A DNA stretch of 64,000 nt, from positions 2,976,001 to 3,040,000 of the forward strand of contig OZ253954.1 of the NCBI GenBank assembly GCA_965267405.1, written 5' to 3'. A program made the position numbers and the translations under genes. The notes under the pieces were generated by a model that worked only from the letters and a program-made list of their open reading frames with translations, searched no databases and was not told where the DNA came from. The stretch comes from JAPPOI01 sp028818055 (GTDB lineage: Bacteria; Pseudomonadota; Alphaproteobacteria; Rhodobacterales; Rhodobacteraceae). This document shows positions 50,263-58,929 of this stretch, one piece after another (within the stretch, counting starts at the first letter, position 1; each line of letters opens with the position of its first letter).

Positions 50263-51834
50263 TTGAGCAAGACAGTTTCCGCATCCGAAGCCGTTTCACA
50301 CGTCGCGGACAACGCTGTTGTGGCAGTGAATTCGTCCAGTGGGTTGTGTTGTCCGGATGCTGTGCTGGCCGCGTTGGGGCAACGATTTGAAGACACTGGT
50401 GCGCCGAAGAATCTGACATCAATCCACCCCATTGCGGCGGGCGATTTCTTTGGAACGAAAGGCGTGGATCATATCGCCAAGCCAGGATGCCTTTCGAAGA
50501 TCGTTGGCGGAAGTTATCCGTCTGGCCCGACCAAGGCGGAGCCACCAAAGATTTGGCAGATGATCGTCGCCAATGAAGTCAAAGCCTATAACGTGCCCTC
50601 AGGCATCGTCTTCGACATGCTGCGCGAAGGGGCGGGGCATCGCCCCGGTGTTCTGACCAAAGTTGGCATGGACACATTCGTGGATCCCGATCTCGAAGGG
50701 TGCGCGATGAATGAAGCCGCTCGTGCAGAACCCATCGTCGAGCGTCAAAGTTTTGACGGTGAAGACTGGTTGTATTTTCGCTCGCTGAGGCCAGATGTGG
50801 CAATCATCCGGGCCACAACATCAGACGAAAACGGCAATCTCAGTTTTGAGGGCGAGGGCGCCTACCTGGGCGCAATGGAGATGGCGTTGGCGGCCAGAAA
50901 TTGCGGTGGCATCATCATTGCCCAAGTCCGCCGGGTCGCCAAAAATGGCACCATCCGCCCCCATGATGTTCACGTTCCGGGCATTCTTGTCGATTACGTG
51001 GTTGAAGCGCCGGATATGCTCCAAACGACGGCCACGCCTTATGACCCCGCAATCTCGGGTGAGTTGATACGTCCGCTGGACAGTTTTAGTGTTCCTGAGT
51101 TTGGCATCCAGAAGATCATTGCTCGTCGGGTTGCTCAGGAACTTCAATCGGGCTGGGCAGTAAACATCGGTTTTGGCGTGTCGGCCAATGTGCCTCGCAT
51201 CTTTCTTGAAGAGGGTAAGCATGGCGCCGTCACTTGGGTAATCGAACAGGGGGCGGTGGGCGGTGTACCTCTTCTAGATTTCACGTTTGGCTGCTCGTCT
51301 AATGCCGAAGCCTTTGTCGCTTCACCCCACCAGTTTGCGTACTTCCAAGCCGGTGGTTTCGACTGTTCGTTGCTGTCGTTTCTGGAAATTGACGCGAATG
51401 GGTCAGTGAATGTTTCTCGGCTTTCGGCGACACCCCATCGGACTGCGGGGGCCGGCGGCTTCGTCGATATCACCACGCGCGCCAAGAAAATCGTATTTTC
51501 TGGCACCTTCAATGCCGGTGCCAAGTTGCGGGTAGAAGACGGAAACCTCGTGATCGATAAGGAAGGGCATACGGCGAAGTTCGTCGAGTCTGTGGATCAA
51601 GTTTCGTTTTCCGGCACACGCGCCCGAAAACAGAGACAATCCGCGATCTATGTGACTGAAAGATGCGTGGTTGAGCTTCAAGAACAAGGTTTGACAGTCA
51701 CCGAAATTGCCCCCGGGGTCGATTTGAAGCGTGACGTTCTGGACATGGCGGATACCAAGCTGCACGTCGCAGATGATCTGAAGTTGATGGACGAAGCCCT
51801 GTTTCAGCCCGGATTGATTGGACTTTCGATATGA
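50263..51834 (+). CDS. Fused acetate/3-ketoacid CoA-transferase
   Basis: A 523-residue single-chain CoA-transferase with both halves: the alpha part (SHVADNAVVAVNSSSGLCCPDAV, ENGNLSFEGEGAYLGAME) and the beta part (GFGVSANVPRIFLEEGKHGAV, then WVIEQGAVGGVPL, where Glu is the expected catalytic residue that forms the glutamyl-CoA thioester). Of the propionate/ketoacid CoA-transferase family. It would activate a carboxylic acid made in the pathway. Start TTG 50263 behind AAGGAAAGAGAG. The stop overlaps the hydratase start (ATGA). Confidence 0.9.
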   Translation: MSKTVSASEAVSHVADNAVVAVNSSSGLCCPDAVLAALGQRFEDTGAPKNLTSIHPIAAGDFFGTKGVDHIAKPGCLSKIVGGSYPSGPTKAEPPKIWQMIVANEVKAYNVPSGIVFDMLREGAGHRPGVLTKVGMDTFVDPDLEGCAMNEAARAEPIVERQSFDGEDWLYFRSLRPDVAIIRATTSDENGNLSFEGEGAYLGAMEMALAARNCGGIIIAQVRRVAKNGTIRPHDVHVPGILVDYVVEAPDMLQTTATPYDPAISGELIRPLDSFSVPEFGIQKIIARRVAQELQSGWAVNIGFGVSANVPRIFLEEGKHGAVTWVIEQGAVGGVPLLDFTFGCSSNAEAFVASPHQFAYFQAGGFDCSLLSFLEIDANGSVNVSRLSATPHRTAGAGGFVDITTRAKKIVFSGTFNAGAKLRVEDGNLVIDKEGHTAKFVESVDQVSFSGTRARKQRQSAIYVTERCVVELQEQGLTVTEIAPGVDLKRDVLDMADTKLHVADDLKLMDEALFQPGLIGLSI

Positions 51835-52586
51835 CCATGCATCTGCGGATAGAAAGCGAGATCGCTCACCTGCAATTGGCCCGACCAGAAAAGCTGAACG
51901 CACTCGATATGGAAGGTGTTGAGGCTCTCGTCCGATATTGCCACGAGATTGAACACTCCGAAGCGCGGGTCGTCCTACTGTCTGGCGAAGGAAAGGCCTT
52001 TTGCGCCGGCGGCGACATTGAAGCCTGGTCAAACGAAACGCCGGAAGCCTTTGGTCGGCATTGGGTGCGGAAAGGGCATTCTGCTTTCGACGCATTGGCG
52101 AGACTGCGGCAGCCGGTCATCGCCGTTCTTGATGGACATGCATTGGGCGGCGGTCTGGAACTTGCGGCCTGCGCCGATCTGCGGATCGCGGAAGAGCACA
52201 TTAAGATTGGTCAACCCGAAACCGGACTTGGGATCATCCCGGGATGGTCAGGTTCGCAGCGCGCCGTTCGACGTTTTGGGGCTCAGACCGTCCGACGCAT
52301 GGCGGTATTCGGTGAGGTTTTCTCAGCGGTTGAGGCGCAAGCGCTTGGGGTTGTTGATAAAGTTGTTCCCACTGGCGAGGCGATGAAGACCGCAGAAAGG
52401 GTCGCACATACGGTATTGCAACGCAGTCCCGGCGCAACAGAACTTGCCAAGATGATGGTTAACGCCGCTGAAGGTGAAGAGCGCGAGCGTATAATCGAAG
52501 CGCTTGCCGGAACAATCGCGGCGGGTTCTGATGAGTTGGCCGAAGGACTTGCAGCCTTCCGTGAAAAGCGCACCCCAAAATTCTGA
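51831..52586 (+). CDS. Enoyl-CoA hydratase/isomerase family protein
   Basis: A 251-residue crotonase-fold enzyme. The oxyanion-hole residues are in FCAGGDIEAW (about 57-66) and VLDGHALGGGLELAACADLRIA (about 99-119); GQPETGLGIIPGWSGSQRAVR carries the first likely catalytic acid. It hydrates or isomerises an unsaturated acyl-CoA. It is translationally coupled to the CoA-transferase, so the CoA ester made there is its likely substrate. Confidence 0.9.
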   Translation: MTMHLRIESEIAHLQLARPEKLNALDMEGVEALVRYCHEIEHSEARVVLLSGEGKAFCAGGDIEAWSNETPEAFGRHWVRKGHSAFDALARLRQPVIAVLDGHALGGGLELAACADLRIAEEHIKIGQPETGLGIIPGWSGSQRAVRRFGAQTVRRMAVFGEVFSAVEAQALGVVDKVVPTGEAMKTAERVAHTVLQRSPGATELAKMMVNAAEGEERERIIEALAGTIAAGSDELAEGLAAFREKRTPKF

Positions 52587-52631
52587 TCCGCACGCAGAAA
52601 CTTCGCTGCGAGAGCCACTAGGAGAACTGAA

Positions 52632-52943
52632 ATGATCCGCCATGTCGTCGCCTTGCGTTTCAAATCTGGCACATCGGATGCAATAAAGCAGGGTTTGTAC
52701 GACGACCTTGCCGCATTGGATGGTCATATTGACGGAATCGTTGACTTCCAATCTCGTAGCAATGTCAGCGTCGAAGATCATGTTGTGCGGGGTTTTCGTG
52801 ATCTCTTTTGGATCGATTTTCGCGATACAGGTGTCCGAGATGTCTATTTGCAGGATGCACAGCACCAGGCGATTGGTGCCCGACTTGTTGCGGAACTTGA
52901 AGGCGGCATCGACGGCGTCTTTGTGATGGACTTCGAAATCTAG
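52632..52943 (+). CDS. Dabb (stress-responsive alpha/beta barrel) protein
   Basis: A 103-residue single Dabb domain: MIRHVVALRFKSGTS at the start, IDGIVDFQSRSNVSV in the middle and DVYLQDAQHQAIGARLV near the end, the dimeric ferredoxin-like fold. Proteins of this type can be cyclases or ligand-binding proteins; the exact role is unknown. Ribosome site AGGAGAAC. Its 3' end overlaps the convergent MaoC gene by four bases. Confidence 0.85.
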   Translation: MIRHVVALRFKSGTSDAIKQGLYDDLAALDGHIDGIVDFQSRSNVSVEDHVVRGFRDLFWIDFRDTGVRDVYLQDAQHQAIGARLVAELEGGIDGVFVMDFEI

Positions 52944-53401
52944 CGATATGTCAGTAAATGATTGGTACCGGATTGGACTTCGACACCTTCGTGGTTTGTA
53001 ACAACGAACTCCAATTCAAGCGTTCTTTGATGTTCGCGACGTGCCGGATGAATGCCCGCGACCATTAGCCGAGCAAAGATCGTGTCTCCGGCCAATACCG
53101 GGCGCTTGAACGACCAGTTCCAACCCTTTGAAGCTCTTGCTTTAAACTGGGCGGCCGCTTGATTTTTCAAGCCATCCACAAGAGACAGAACCAGCAACCC
53201 GTGTGCGACCTGCCGATCGAAACCGTGCTGTTGGGCCGCCAGATCCGACATGTGGATTTCGAAACGATCGCCGGTCAGATCGGCGTAGCTCAGGATTAGT
53301 GCGCTGGAGACATTGACTGAGCCGCAATCAATCCAATCGCCGACGATCACATCGTCAGCTCCATAAAGGCCAGGTTGAAGCGGGGGTTGGTGTGTTTTCA
53401 T
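52940..53401 (-). CDS. MaoC-family dehydratase/hydratase
   Basis: A 153-residue hot-dog-fold enzyme with the R-hydratase pattern: the catalytic Asp and His are in SYADLTGDRFEIHMSD (about residues 39-54) and the helix QVAHGLLVLSLVDGL is the hydratase-2 motif. It would act on a (R)-3-hydroxyacyl- or 2-hydroxyacid-type CoA. It is on the minus strand in the middle of the plus-strand cluster. No clear ribosome site precedes the ATG at 53401. No cluster dyad was seen directly upstream of it. Confidence 0.88.
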   Translation of the reverse strand: MKTHQPPLQPGLYGADDVIVGDWIDCGSVNVSSALILSYADLTGDRFEIHMSDLAAQQHGFDRQVAHGLLVLSLVDGLKNQAAAQFKARASKGWNWSFKRPVLAGDTIFARLMVAGIHPARREHQRTLELEFVVTNHEGVEVQSGTNHLLTYR

Positions 53402-53566
53402 TGTTCTGGCCGTTGGTGCAAAGTGCCAAGATTATCCGTTGGTTGCAGACTACACAGGAAACACCAGAAAGTAGCCAATTCGGTGAGAGATTTCGCTTTA
53501 AGAAGGTACATGTGGGCCGTTGTTTTTTGCACAGTCTTTGTTGACGAGACGAGTGTATGGCTACTA

Positions 53567-53586
53567 AAGTAACCAAGTGGTTACAA
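53567..53586. promoter_or_regulatory. TetR-type operator upstream of the SDR operon
   Basis: AAGTAAC-CAAGTG-GTTACAA: exact left half and five of seven in the right half. It lies 41 bases before the SDR start (53628) in the 226-base gap between MaoC and SDR, where otherwise nothing was found. Confidence 0.65.
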
Positions 53587-53627
53587 GTCGACATGGCAGT
53601 GTAGAGTTGGAAGAAAGGCGCGAAAGC

Positions 53628-54392
53628 ATGAATGTTGCTTTGATCACTGGATCAAGCAGAGGCATCGGGTTGGGTGCGGCTCAGGCCTTGGCGCGTGAAG
53701 GGTTTTCCGTTGCAATCAATGGCCCCCTTGATAACGAAGAATTAGCTTCTGCCGTCGCCTCCATAAACGATGTCGGCGGAAGAGCGATCAAAGCGCCGTT
53801 TGATGTCAGCGATTTGGCCGCGCATGAGGGCGCTCTCGCGGAGATTGAAAACGAGCTTGGCCCGCTAACCACTTTGGTAAACAACGCTGGTGTAGGTGTG
53901 TTGAGCCGCGGCGATCCGCTTGAGGTTTCTGAGGAGAGCTGGGATCGCTGCCTGACGGTCAATGCCAAAGCGATGTTCTTTTTGACGCAAGCTTTTGTGC
54001 GTCGCGTTCTTTCTCGCGAGCGGAAACCGGACGTCTTTCATTCTATTGTAAATGTCACATCTTCAAATGCCGTCGCAGTCGCTGAGCCACGAGCGGAATA
54101 CGCGGCATCCAAGGCCGCGGCAGCGATGGTTTCCAAGACTTGGGCGGTTCGGCTGGGGCGCGAGGGTATTGCCGTCTACGACGTTCAACCGGGGTTGATC
54201 GCAACGAACATGACCGCACCGGTGATCGCCCAATATGAAGAGCGCGCCAAAGCAGGACTGACGCTGTTTCCGCGTGTCGGGCAACCGGAAGACATCGGGG
54301 CGATCATCGCATCGCTTGCTTCAGGAAGCCTTCCGTACACCACTGGTCAGACAATTTCCGCCGACGGCGGACTCCTTGTTCCGAGGTTTTGA
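53628..54392 (+). CDS. SDR-family oxidoreductase (FabG-like)
   Basis: A 254-residue short-chain dehydrogenase: cofactor motif ALITGSSRGIGLG (about 4-16), NNAG (about 84-87), catalytic Ser in VNVTSSNAV (about 142) and YAASK (about 158-162). The C-terminus TTGQTISADGGLLVPRF is the family end. It probably oxidises a hydroxyl group on a pathway intermediate with NAD(P). Start ATG 53628 follows GAAAGG; a GTG at 53577 lies inside the operator. It shares a unit with DUF993 and the TIM-barrel gene. Confidence 0.9.
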   Translation: MNVALITGSSRGIGLGAAQALAREGFSVAINGPLDNEELASAVASINDVGGRAIKAPFDVSDLAAHEGALAEIENELGPLTTLVNNAGVGVLSRGDPLEVSEESWDRCLTVNAKAMFFLTQAFVRRVLSRERKPDVFHSIVNVTSSNAVAVAEPRAEYAASKAAAAMVSKTWAVRLGREGIAVYDVQPGLIATNMTAPVIAQYEERAKAGLTLFPRVGQPEDIGAIIASLASGSLPYTTGQTISADGGLLVPRF

Positions 54393-54393
54393 C

Positions 54394-55545
54394 ATGACCT
54401 TGATGCTCCCTGACGCAACAGGCGCGCTCAGCGCCTACAGCTTGAAAGGCACACCCATCGAACCAGCGCCGCTAGGACGGGACCCCGCGCGTGTGATTTT
54501 TTCGGCTGCACATGTCGTGGCTGATCCGTTTGCTGATGCAGACCCATCAGGACCAAGTGTTCTCGACTGGGACAAGACCCTGGCGTTTCGCCGTCACTTG
54601 GATGACCTGGGGCTAGGTATCGCGGAGGCAATGGACACCGCGCAGCGCGGTATGGGTTTGGATTGGCCGCAAGCGTTGGAACTTATAAAGCGCACCACAT
54701 CCGAGCTTCCTGACGCTCTGGTTTTCAATGGATGTGGCACGGATCATCTGTTGCCTGAGGATGCGGATAATGTCGAAGACGTCAAACGAGCATATCTTGA
54801 GCAAGTTGAGGCTATTCAGAAGGTGGGCGGTCGTCTGATCTTGATGGCGAGCCGGGCGCTCGCTCGGGTAGCTACAAGTCCAAAAGACTATTTGGACGTC
54901 TACAGCGAAGTCTTGGCTGCTTGTGATCAGCCGGTGATCTTGCACTGGTTGGGGGATATGTTTGACCCTGCTTTGAACGGGTACTGGGGCGCGGACGCAT
55001 TCGAACAAGCGCTCGATTCAGCTCTGGCTGTTATCGAACAAAGTGCGGACAAGGTGGATGGGATCAAGATTTCGTTGCTTGATAAGGACAAGGAAATCGT
55101 GATGCGGCGGCGCCTTCCGGAAGGCGTCAAGATGTACACGGGCGACGACTTCAATTACCCCGAGCTGATTGCGGGCGATGACGTCGGCTACAGCCACGCG
55201 CTGCTCGGCATCTTTGATCCGCTTGCGGTGGCGGTCGGCAAAGCAATCGGGCAACTGGGATCCGGAGATGTGCAAGGTTTTCGCGCGACACTGGATCCGA
55301 CAGTGCCTTTGGCGCGTCTCATCTTCCGAGCCCCAACACAGTACTACAAAACAGGGGTAGTCTTTCTGGCTTGGCTCAATGGCCATCAAGATCACTTTGT
55401 AATGCTTGGTGGGGCCCAGGCCATGCGGCCGCTTCCGTACTTCACAGAGATATTCAAACTGGCTGATCAAAATGGATTGCTGTCTGATCCTGATTTGGCG
55501 ACATCCAGAATGAAAACACTGCTGGAGATGTATGGGGTTGCGTGA
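54394..55545 (+). CDS. DUF993 protein (dihydrodipicolinate-synthase-like)
   Basis: A 383-residue TIM-barrel-type protein of the DUF993 family, annotated in relatives as dihydrodipicolinate synthase family. Typical pieces are RVIFSAAHVVADPFAD (about 32-47), KRTTSELPDALVFNGCGTDHL, VILHWLGDMFDPALNGYWG and DGIKISLLDKDKE, whose Lys could be the Schiff-base residue of this superfamily. Aldolase or retro-aldol cleavage of a sugar-acid-like compound is possible. One base after the SDR stop; overlaps the next gene by 14. Confidence 0.85.
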   Translation: MTLMLPDATGALSAYSLKGTPIEPAPLGRDPARVIFSAAHVVADPFADADPSGPSVLDWDKTLAFRRHLDDLGLGIAEAMDTAQRGMGLDWPQALELIKRTTSELPDALVFNGCGTDHLLPEDADNVEDVKRAYLEQVEAIQKVGGRLILMASRALARVATSPKDYLDVYSEVLAACDQPVILHWLGDMFDPALNGYWGADAFEQALDSALAVIEQSADKVDGIKISLLDKDKEIVMRRRLPEGVKMYTGDDFNYPELIAGDDVGYSHALLGIFDPLAVAVGKAIGQLGSGDVQGFRATLDPTVPLARLIFRAPTQYYKTGVVFLAWLNGHQDHFVMLGGAQAMRPLPYFTEIFKLADQNGLLSDPDLATSRMKTLLEMYGVA

Positions 55546-56383
55546 TTTCTCGAACGATCACTCGGCGCTTGCGCTGAATACGGCGACGCTTGGACATAAT
55601 CTGGAGGGTCATGGAGCGGGGTGGTCGCCCGAACAAGTGATCGACGCCTGTGCATCGCGGAGGATGGCGGGAATTGTGTTCTGGCAACGTGAAATTGGCG
55701 AACGTGCGGTAGAAATCGGAAACCGTGTGAGAGCGGCAGGCATGGAAGTCGTTGGGCTGTGCCGTACTCCCTACATTACCGGGTCTGACGCGCCGAAATC
55801 ACTGAATGAAGCCCGCGCGTCGATCGATATGGCCGCTGAGCTGGGAACGTCTGTTCTGACGATCGTCACAGGCGGAACCGAGCCGGGAACTTTGGGCGTG
55901 ATGGAAAGTCAGAAAATACTAGCCGAACGCGTCGCCAAACTTGCGGAATATGCAGCGCCGTTGGGGGTTCAGCTTGCGCTTGAGCCGCTCAATCCGATGT
56001 TTGGTGGGAATCGTACCTGCATATTTTCGGTGCGCGATGCTCTGAATGTCTGTGAAGCCGCCCAAAGCTACAACGTCGGCATCGCCGTCGATGTATATCA
56101 CGTTTGGTGGGACAGCCGTTTGCATGACGACCTGCAACGGGCGCGCGGTCGGATTCTTGGTTACCACTTGTGCGACTGGCTGGAAAAAACAAGCCACATG
56201 CTTCTTGATCGCGGCATGATGGGAGACGGCGTTGCGGATCTGAAGGCCATACGCGCTAGTGTGGAAGATGCGGGATACACCGGTGCCTGCGAAGTCGAGA
56301 TTTTCTCCAGCCAGCACTGGTGGCAGCGCGACCCGGACGAAGTCCTGGATACGATTGTCGAGAGATTCAAAGCCGTTTGCTGA
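55532..56383 (+). CDS. Sugar-phosphate isomerase/epimerase family TIM barrel
   Basis: A 283-residue AP-endonuclease-2-like TIM barrel. Metal-binding positions of this family appear as LALEPLNPM (Glu about 150), GIAVDVYHVWWD (Asp, His about 189-192), GYHLCDWLEK (His about 212) and GACEVEIFSSQHWWQRD (Glu). Isomerase or epimerase of a sugar-like compound, often found next to DUF993 and SDR genes. ATG 55532 lies within the DUF993 end, behind GGAG. Confidence 0.87.
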   Translation: MGLRDFSNDHSALALNTATLGHNLEGHGAGWSPEQVIDACASRRMAGIVFWQREIGERAVEIGNRVRAAGMEVVGLCRTPYITGSDAPKSLNEARASIDMAAELGTSVLTIVTGGTEPGTLGVMESQKILAERVAKLAEYAAPLGVQLALEPLNPMFGGNRTCIFSVRDALNVCEAAQSYNVGIAVDVYHVWWDSRLHDDLQRARGRILGYHLCDWLEKTSHMLLDRGMMGDGVADLKAIRASVEDAGYTGACEVEIFSSQHWWQRDPDEVLDTIVERFKAVC

Positions 56384-56483
56384 AAGAGTACGTGTGGCTG
56401 CTGTCGCGTCTGAAGCGGTGCAGGATATGTCCCTTCTTTCAGTTCAAGGGTGTGCTCGGTTCCTGCTTAGGGATAGGCTCGAT

Positions 56484-56987
56484 TTACCACTCGTACGCTT
56501 CGATGGTGTCGGCAGACAGAGAATAGCCGGTCTGGGCGATTTGTGTCGATTGAAGCTCGGTTCGAAGTGTTCCAACAACCCAAACCGGATCCCATAACTC
56601 GTCGTCTGGCCACGGCTCTTTTGTGTTCACAAATACCAACTGATTGGGCGGCGGTGGCGGAACGTGAATACATGCGCCGACATATGGAACGAGAACGAAG
56701 TTTGTGACGCCTTTGCGCCCGACTTCCAGTGGAATGATAAACCCGGGGAGCCGAATATAGCTGCCATCCAGCTTTTCATTGAGCTTCGTGGCATTGGCAT
56801 CGAAGATTGGCGCCCATGTATCGTTGGCTTCGTCCAGTTCGCCTTCGGCAATAATCTCAGGATAGGGCACGCCCGGTGGGATCAGATCATCCCATCCCAA
56901 CTCCAACGGCGTCTTCGCAAATGCTGGGTTTGCGACCGCAGTGCCGGCCAGACTGCTCAGTATCATATGGCGTCGTGTGAATTTCAT
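56484..56987 (-). CDS. DUF3299 exported protein
   Basis: A 167-residue Tat-like exported protein (FTRRHMILSSLAGTAVANPAFA) of the DUF3299 family, marked by YIRLPGFIIPLEVGRKG and VPYVGACIHVPPPPPNQLVF (Cys and His about residues 116-118). These proteins occur with the zinc-responsive permease operons of many marine proteobacteria. It is the last gene of the operon DUF2796, ATPase, permease, DUF3299, overlapping the permease by ATGA. Role unknown; a periplasmic zinc-binding part is likely by context. Confidence 0.85.
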   Translation of the reverse strand: MKFTRRHMILSSLAGTAVANPAFAKTPLELGWDDLIPPGVPYPEIIAEGELDEANDTWAPIFDANATKLNEKLDGSYIRLPGFIIPLEVGRKGVTNFVLVPYVGACIHVPPPPPNQLVFVNTKEPWPDDELWDPVWVVGTLRTELQSTQIAQTGYSLSADTIEAYEW

Positions 56988-58234
56988 GATCTCACCACCA
57001 TACCATCAGCAAGCGAAAGGCGATAGGCGCGCAGGGCAGGGAACAAACTCACAATTGCGCTAGCGACAACGACTCCGGCAAGCACAGCCAGTTCTCGTTG
57101 CGATGGCAAACCAACGGACAGCCACAGCCCAAACGAACGGTCAACAATGGGTTGCGCGATCAATGAGCCAACGTACCAAAACAGGATCCCGATCAAAGCG
57201 CCCGCAAAAGCCGTCAATACAGCCTCAAGCATCAATAACCCCATAATCGTCCCCGGGCTTGCGCCCATCGCGCGAAGTATCGCCATCTCGCGCCGCCGTT
57301 CGTTCAGGCTTGAAAAGAGCGTCGCCATCAACCCGATCAAGGCCGTGACAACGACCATGATCGATACAGCCAACAAAGCAGTTTCCGCGACGCCGACGAT
57401 GGCCCAGAGCTCTTGCAAGGCAACGCCCGGCAAAATGGCTAACAGCGGTTCTTCCGGGTAGTCATTTATCGCCCGCTGAAGTGCAAACGTTTGAAGAGGG
57501 CTTTCAACGCCAATCATAGCTGCAGTTATGGCGGTCGGCATGAGGTCCATCTGCCGAATAGCTTCGGTCGGCGTGGATTGGCCGGGAACTTGCGCACCGT
57601 TCTGCCAATCGACATGGATTGCTTCAATCGCCTCTAAACTGACGATCACCGTCCGATCCACGGGGGTTCCCGTCTTCTCAAGTACGCCGGAGACGCGAAA
57701 GGGTTGATCCTTGTGCTGGGAAAAAGAGGCAATGCCGTGGGCAACGACGATCGGATCACCGACATCGTACCCCAAGGTTGCGGCGACATCTGATCCAATA
57801 ACCGTATCGAACAAATCCGCCATCACAGAACCCGCCCCAAAGGCCAGCCCTTGGCCCTGTCGAAATTTGTAATGATCGAAAAATGCGGTTGAGGTGCCCA
57901 TCACTCGGAATTGTCGGTGAGAATCCCCAAGCGAGATTGGTACGATCCATTCAACCTCGGGTCTGCGGGCAATGTCCTGATAGCTTTCCCACGTGATGTT
58001 GTTCGTGGCATTGCCTATCCGAAAGACCGAGTACAGCAACAACTGAACCGAGCCCGAGCGTGCTCCAACGATCAGGTCAGTTCCCGAAATCGTATCGGCA
58101 AAGCTGGATTTCGCTCCGGTTCGTACTTTCTCGACCCCAAGAAAAAGAGCGACCGAAAGCGCAATGGCAAGAACAGTCATCGTGACGCTAAGGGCTCGTG
58201 CAGCGAGCGATCCGATGGCCAATCGCAGCATCAT
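56984..58234 (-). CDS. FtsX/LolE-type ABC transporter permease
   Basis: A 416-residue MacB/FtsX-type permease: one N-terminal helix (ARALSVTMTVLAIALSVALFLG), a large periplasmic domain (about residues 40-280) and three C-terminal helices (LLAVSIMVVVTALIGLMATLFSS; AVLTAFAGALIGILFWYVGSLIA; LAVLAGVVVASAIVSLFPALRAY). The ERRREMAILRAMGAS coupling element is conserved. It forms an ABC complex with the ATPase upstream (ATGA overlap). It may move a zinc-linked substrate or lipoprotein. Confidence 0.9.
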   Translation of the reverse strand: MMLRLAIGSLAARALSVTMTVLAIALSVALFLGVEKVRTGAKSSFADTISGTDLIVGARSGSVQLLLYSVFRIGNATNNITWESYQDIARRPEVEWIVPISLGDSHRQFRVMGTSTAFFDHYKFRQGQGLAFGAGSVMADLFDTVIGSDVAATLGYDVGDPIVVAHGIASFSQHKDQPFRVSGVLEKTGTPVDRTVIVSLEAIEAIHVDWQNGAQVPGQSTPTEAIRQMDLMPTAITAAMIGVESPLQTFALQRAINDYPEEPLLAILPGVALQELWAIVGVAETALLAVSIMVVVTALIGLMATLFSSLNERRREMAILRAMGASPGTIMGLLMLEAVLTAFAGALIGILFWYVGSLIAQPIVDRSFGLWLSVGLPSQRELAVLAGVVVASAIVSLFPALRAYRLSLADGMVVRS

Positions 58235-58929
58235 GCTGCAACGCTTTCAACGGTCGCGATATCTTTCAGGCGGACCGAACGATCAAAGCGATCGCCCAAT
58301 TGCGGATCGTGGCTAACCATCACGAGCGTTGAACCTTGCGACGCCGTTTGTTCAAAAAGCAGATCAAGAAACGCGGATTGCCTGGACACATCAAGTGCCG
58401 AGGTCGGTTCGTCAGCGACTATGATTGGCGGGCTTCCGATCATGGCACGAGCTATTGCAACGCGTTGTTGTTGGCCGACACTCAGCCTTGAGGCCTGGGC
58501 GCTAAGAAGGTCGGACAGACCAAGGTCACGACAAAGTTTTTCTGCCGCTTGGGGTCCGTTGCCAGCTCGATTTCGACGCGATGATGCAAATTTTAAGGGC
58601 AACAGAATGTTGTCCCGAACTGTTGCGAACGGAAGCAGATTGAACTGTTGAAAGATGATCCCAATGTTTTCGGCGCGAAGTTGATCTTTCTGTCTGCCTG
58701 AAAGGCCCGCTAATTCGGTTCCAGCGATGGAAATGTGCCCGGTGGTTGGCGACACGATCCCACAAATAAGCGATAGCAACGTTGATTTGCCGGAACCGCT
58801 TTCTCCGGTGATCAGAACACTCTCACCTGGTAAGACGGATAGTTCTGAAATTGATAATCCAAAAGATGAACGCCCAGGCCAACGATATCGAACGCCTTTC
58901 ACATCCAATATGGGCGAAGTTGATGTCAC
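58231..58929 (-). CDS. ABC transporter ATP-binding protein, LolD/MacB type
   Basis: A 232-residue ATPase with Walker A GESGSGKSTL (about residues 40-49), Q-loop NIGIIFQQFNLL, signature LSVGQQQRVAIARA (about 139-152), Walker B PIIVADEPTSALD and H-loop VMVSHD. It starts with GTG at 58929, directly after the DUF2796 stop. It powers the permease that follows. Confidence 0.92.
   Translation of the reverse strand: MTSTSPILDVKGVRYRWPGRSSFGLSISELSVLPGESVLITGESGSGKSTLLSLICGIVSPTTGHISIAGTELAGLSGRQKDQLRAENIGIIFQQFNLLPFATVRDNILLPLKFASSRRNRAGNGPQAAEKLCRDLGLSDLLSAQASRLSVGQQQRVAIARAMIGSPPIIVADEPTSALDVSRQSAFLDLLFEQTASQGSTLVMVSHDPQLGDRFDRSVRLKDIATVESVAA

Noticed and set aside
53577..53627. GTG start for the SDR gene at 53577
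   Set aside because: It lies within the TetR-type operator, has no ribosome site, and adds residues before a normal SDR N-terminus.
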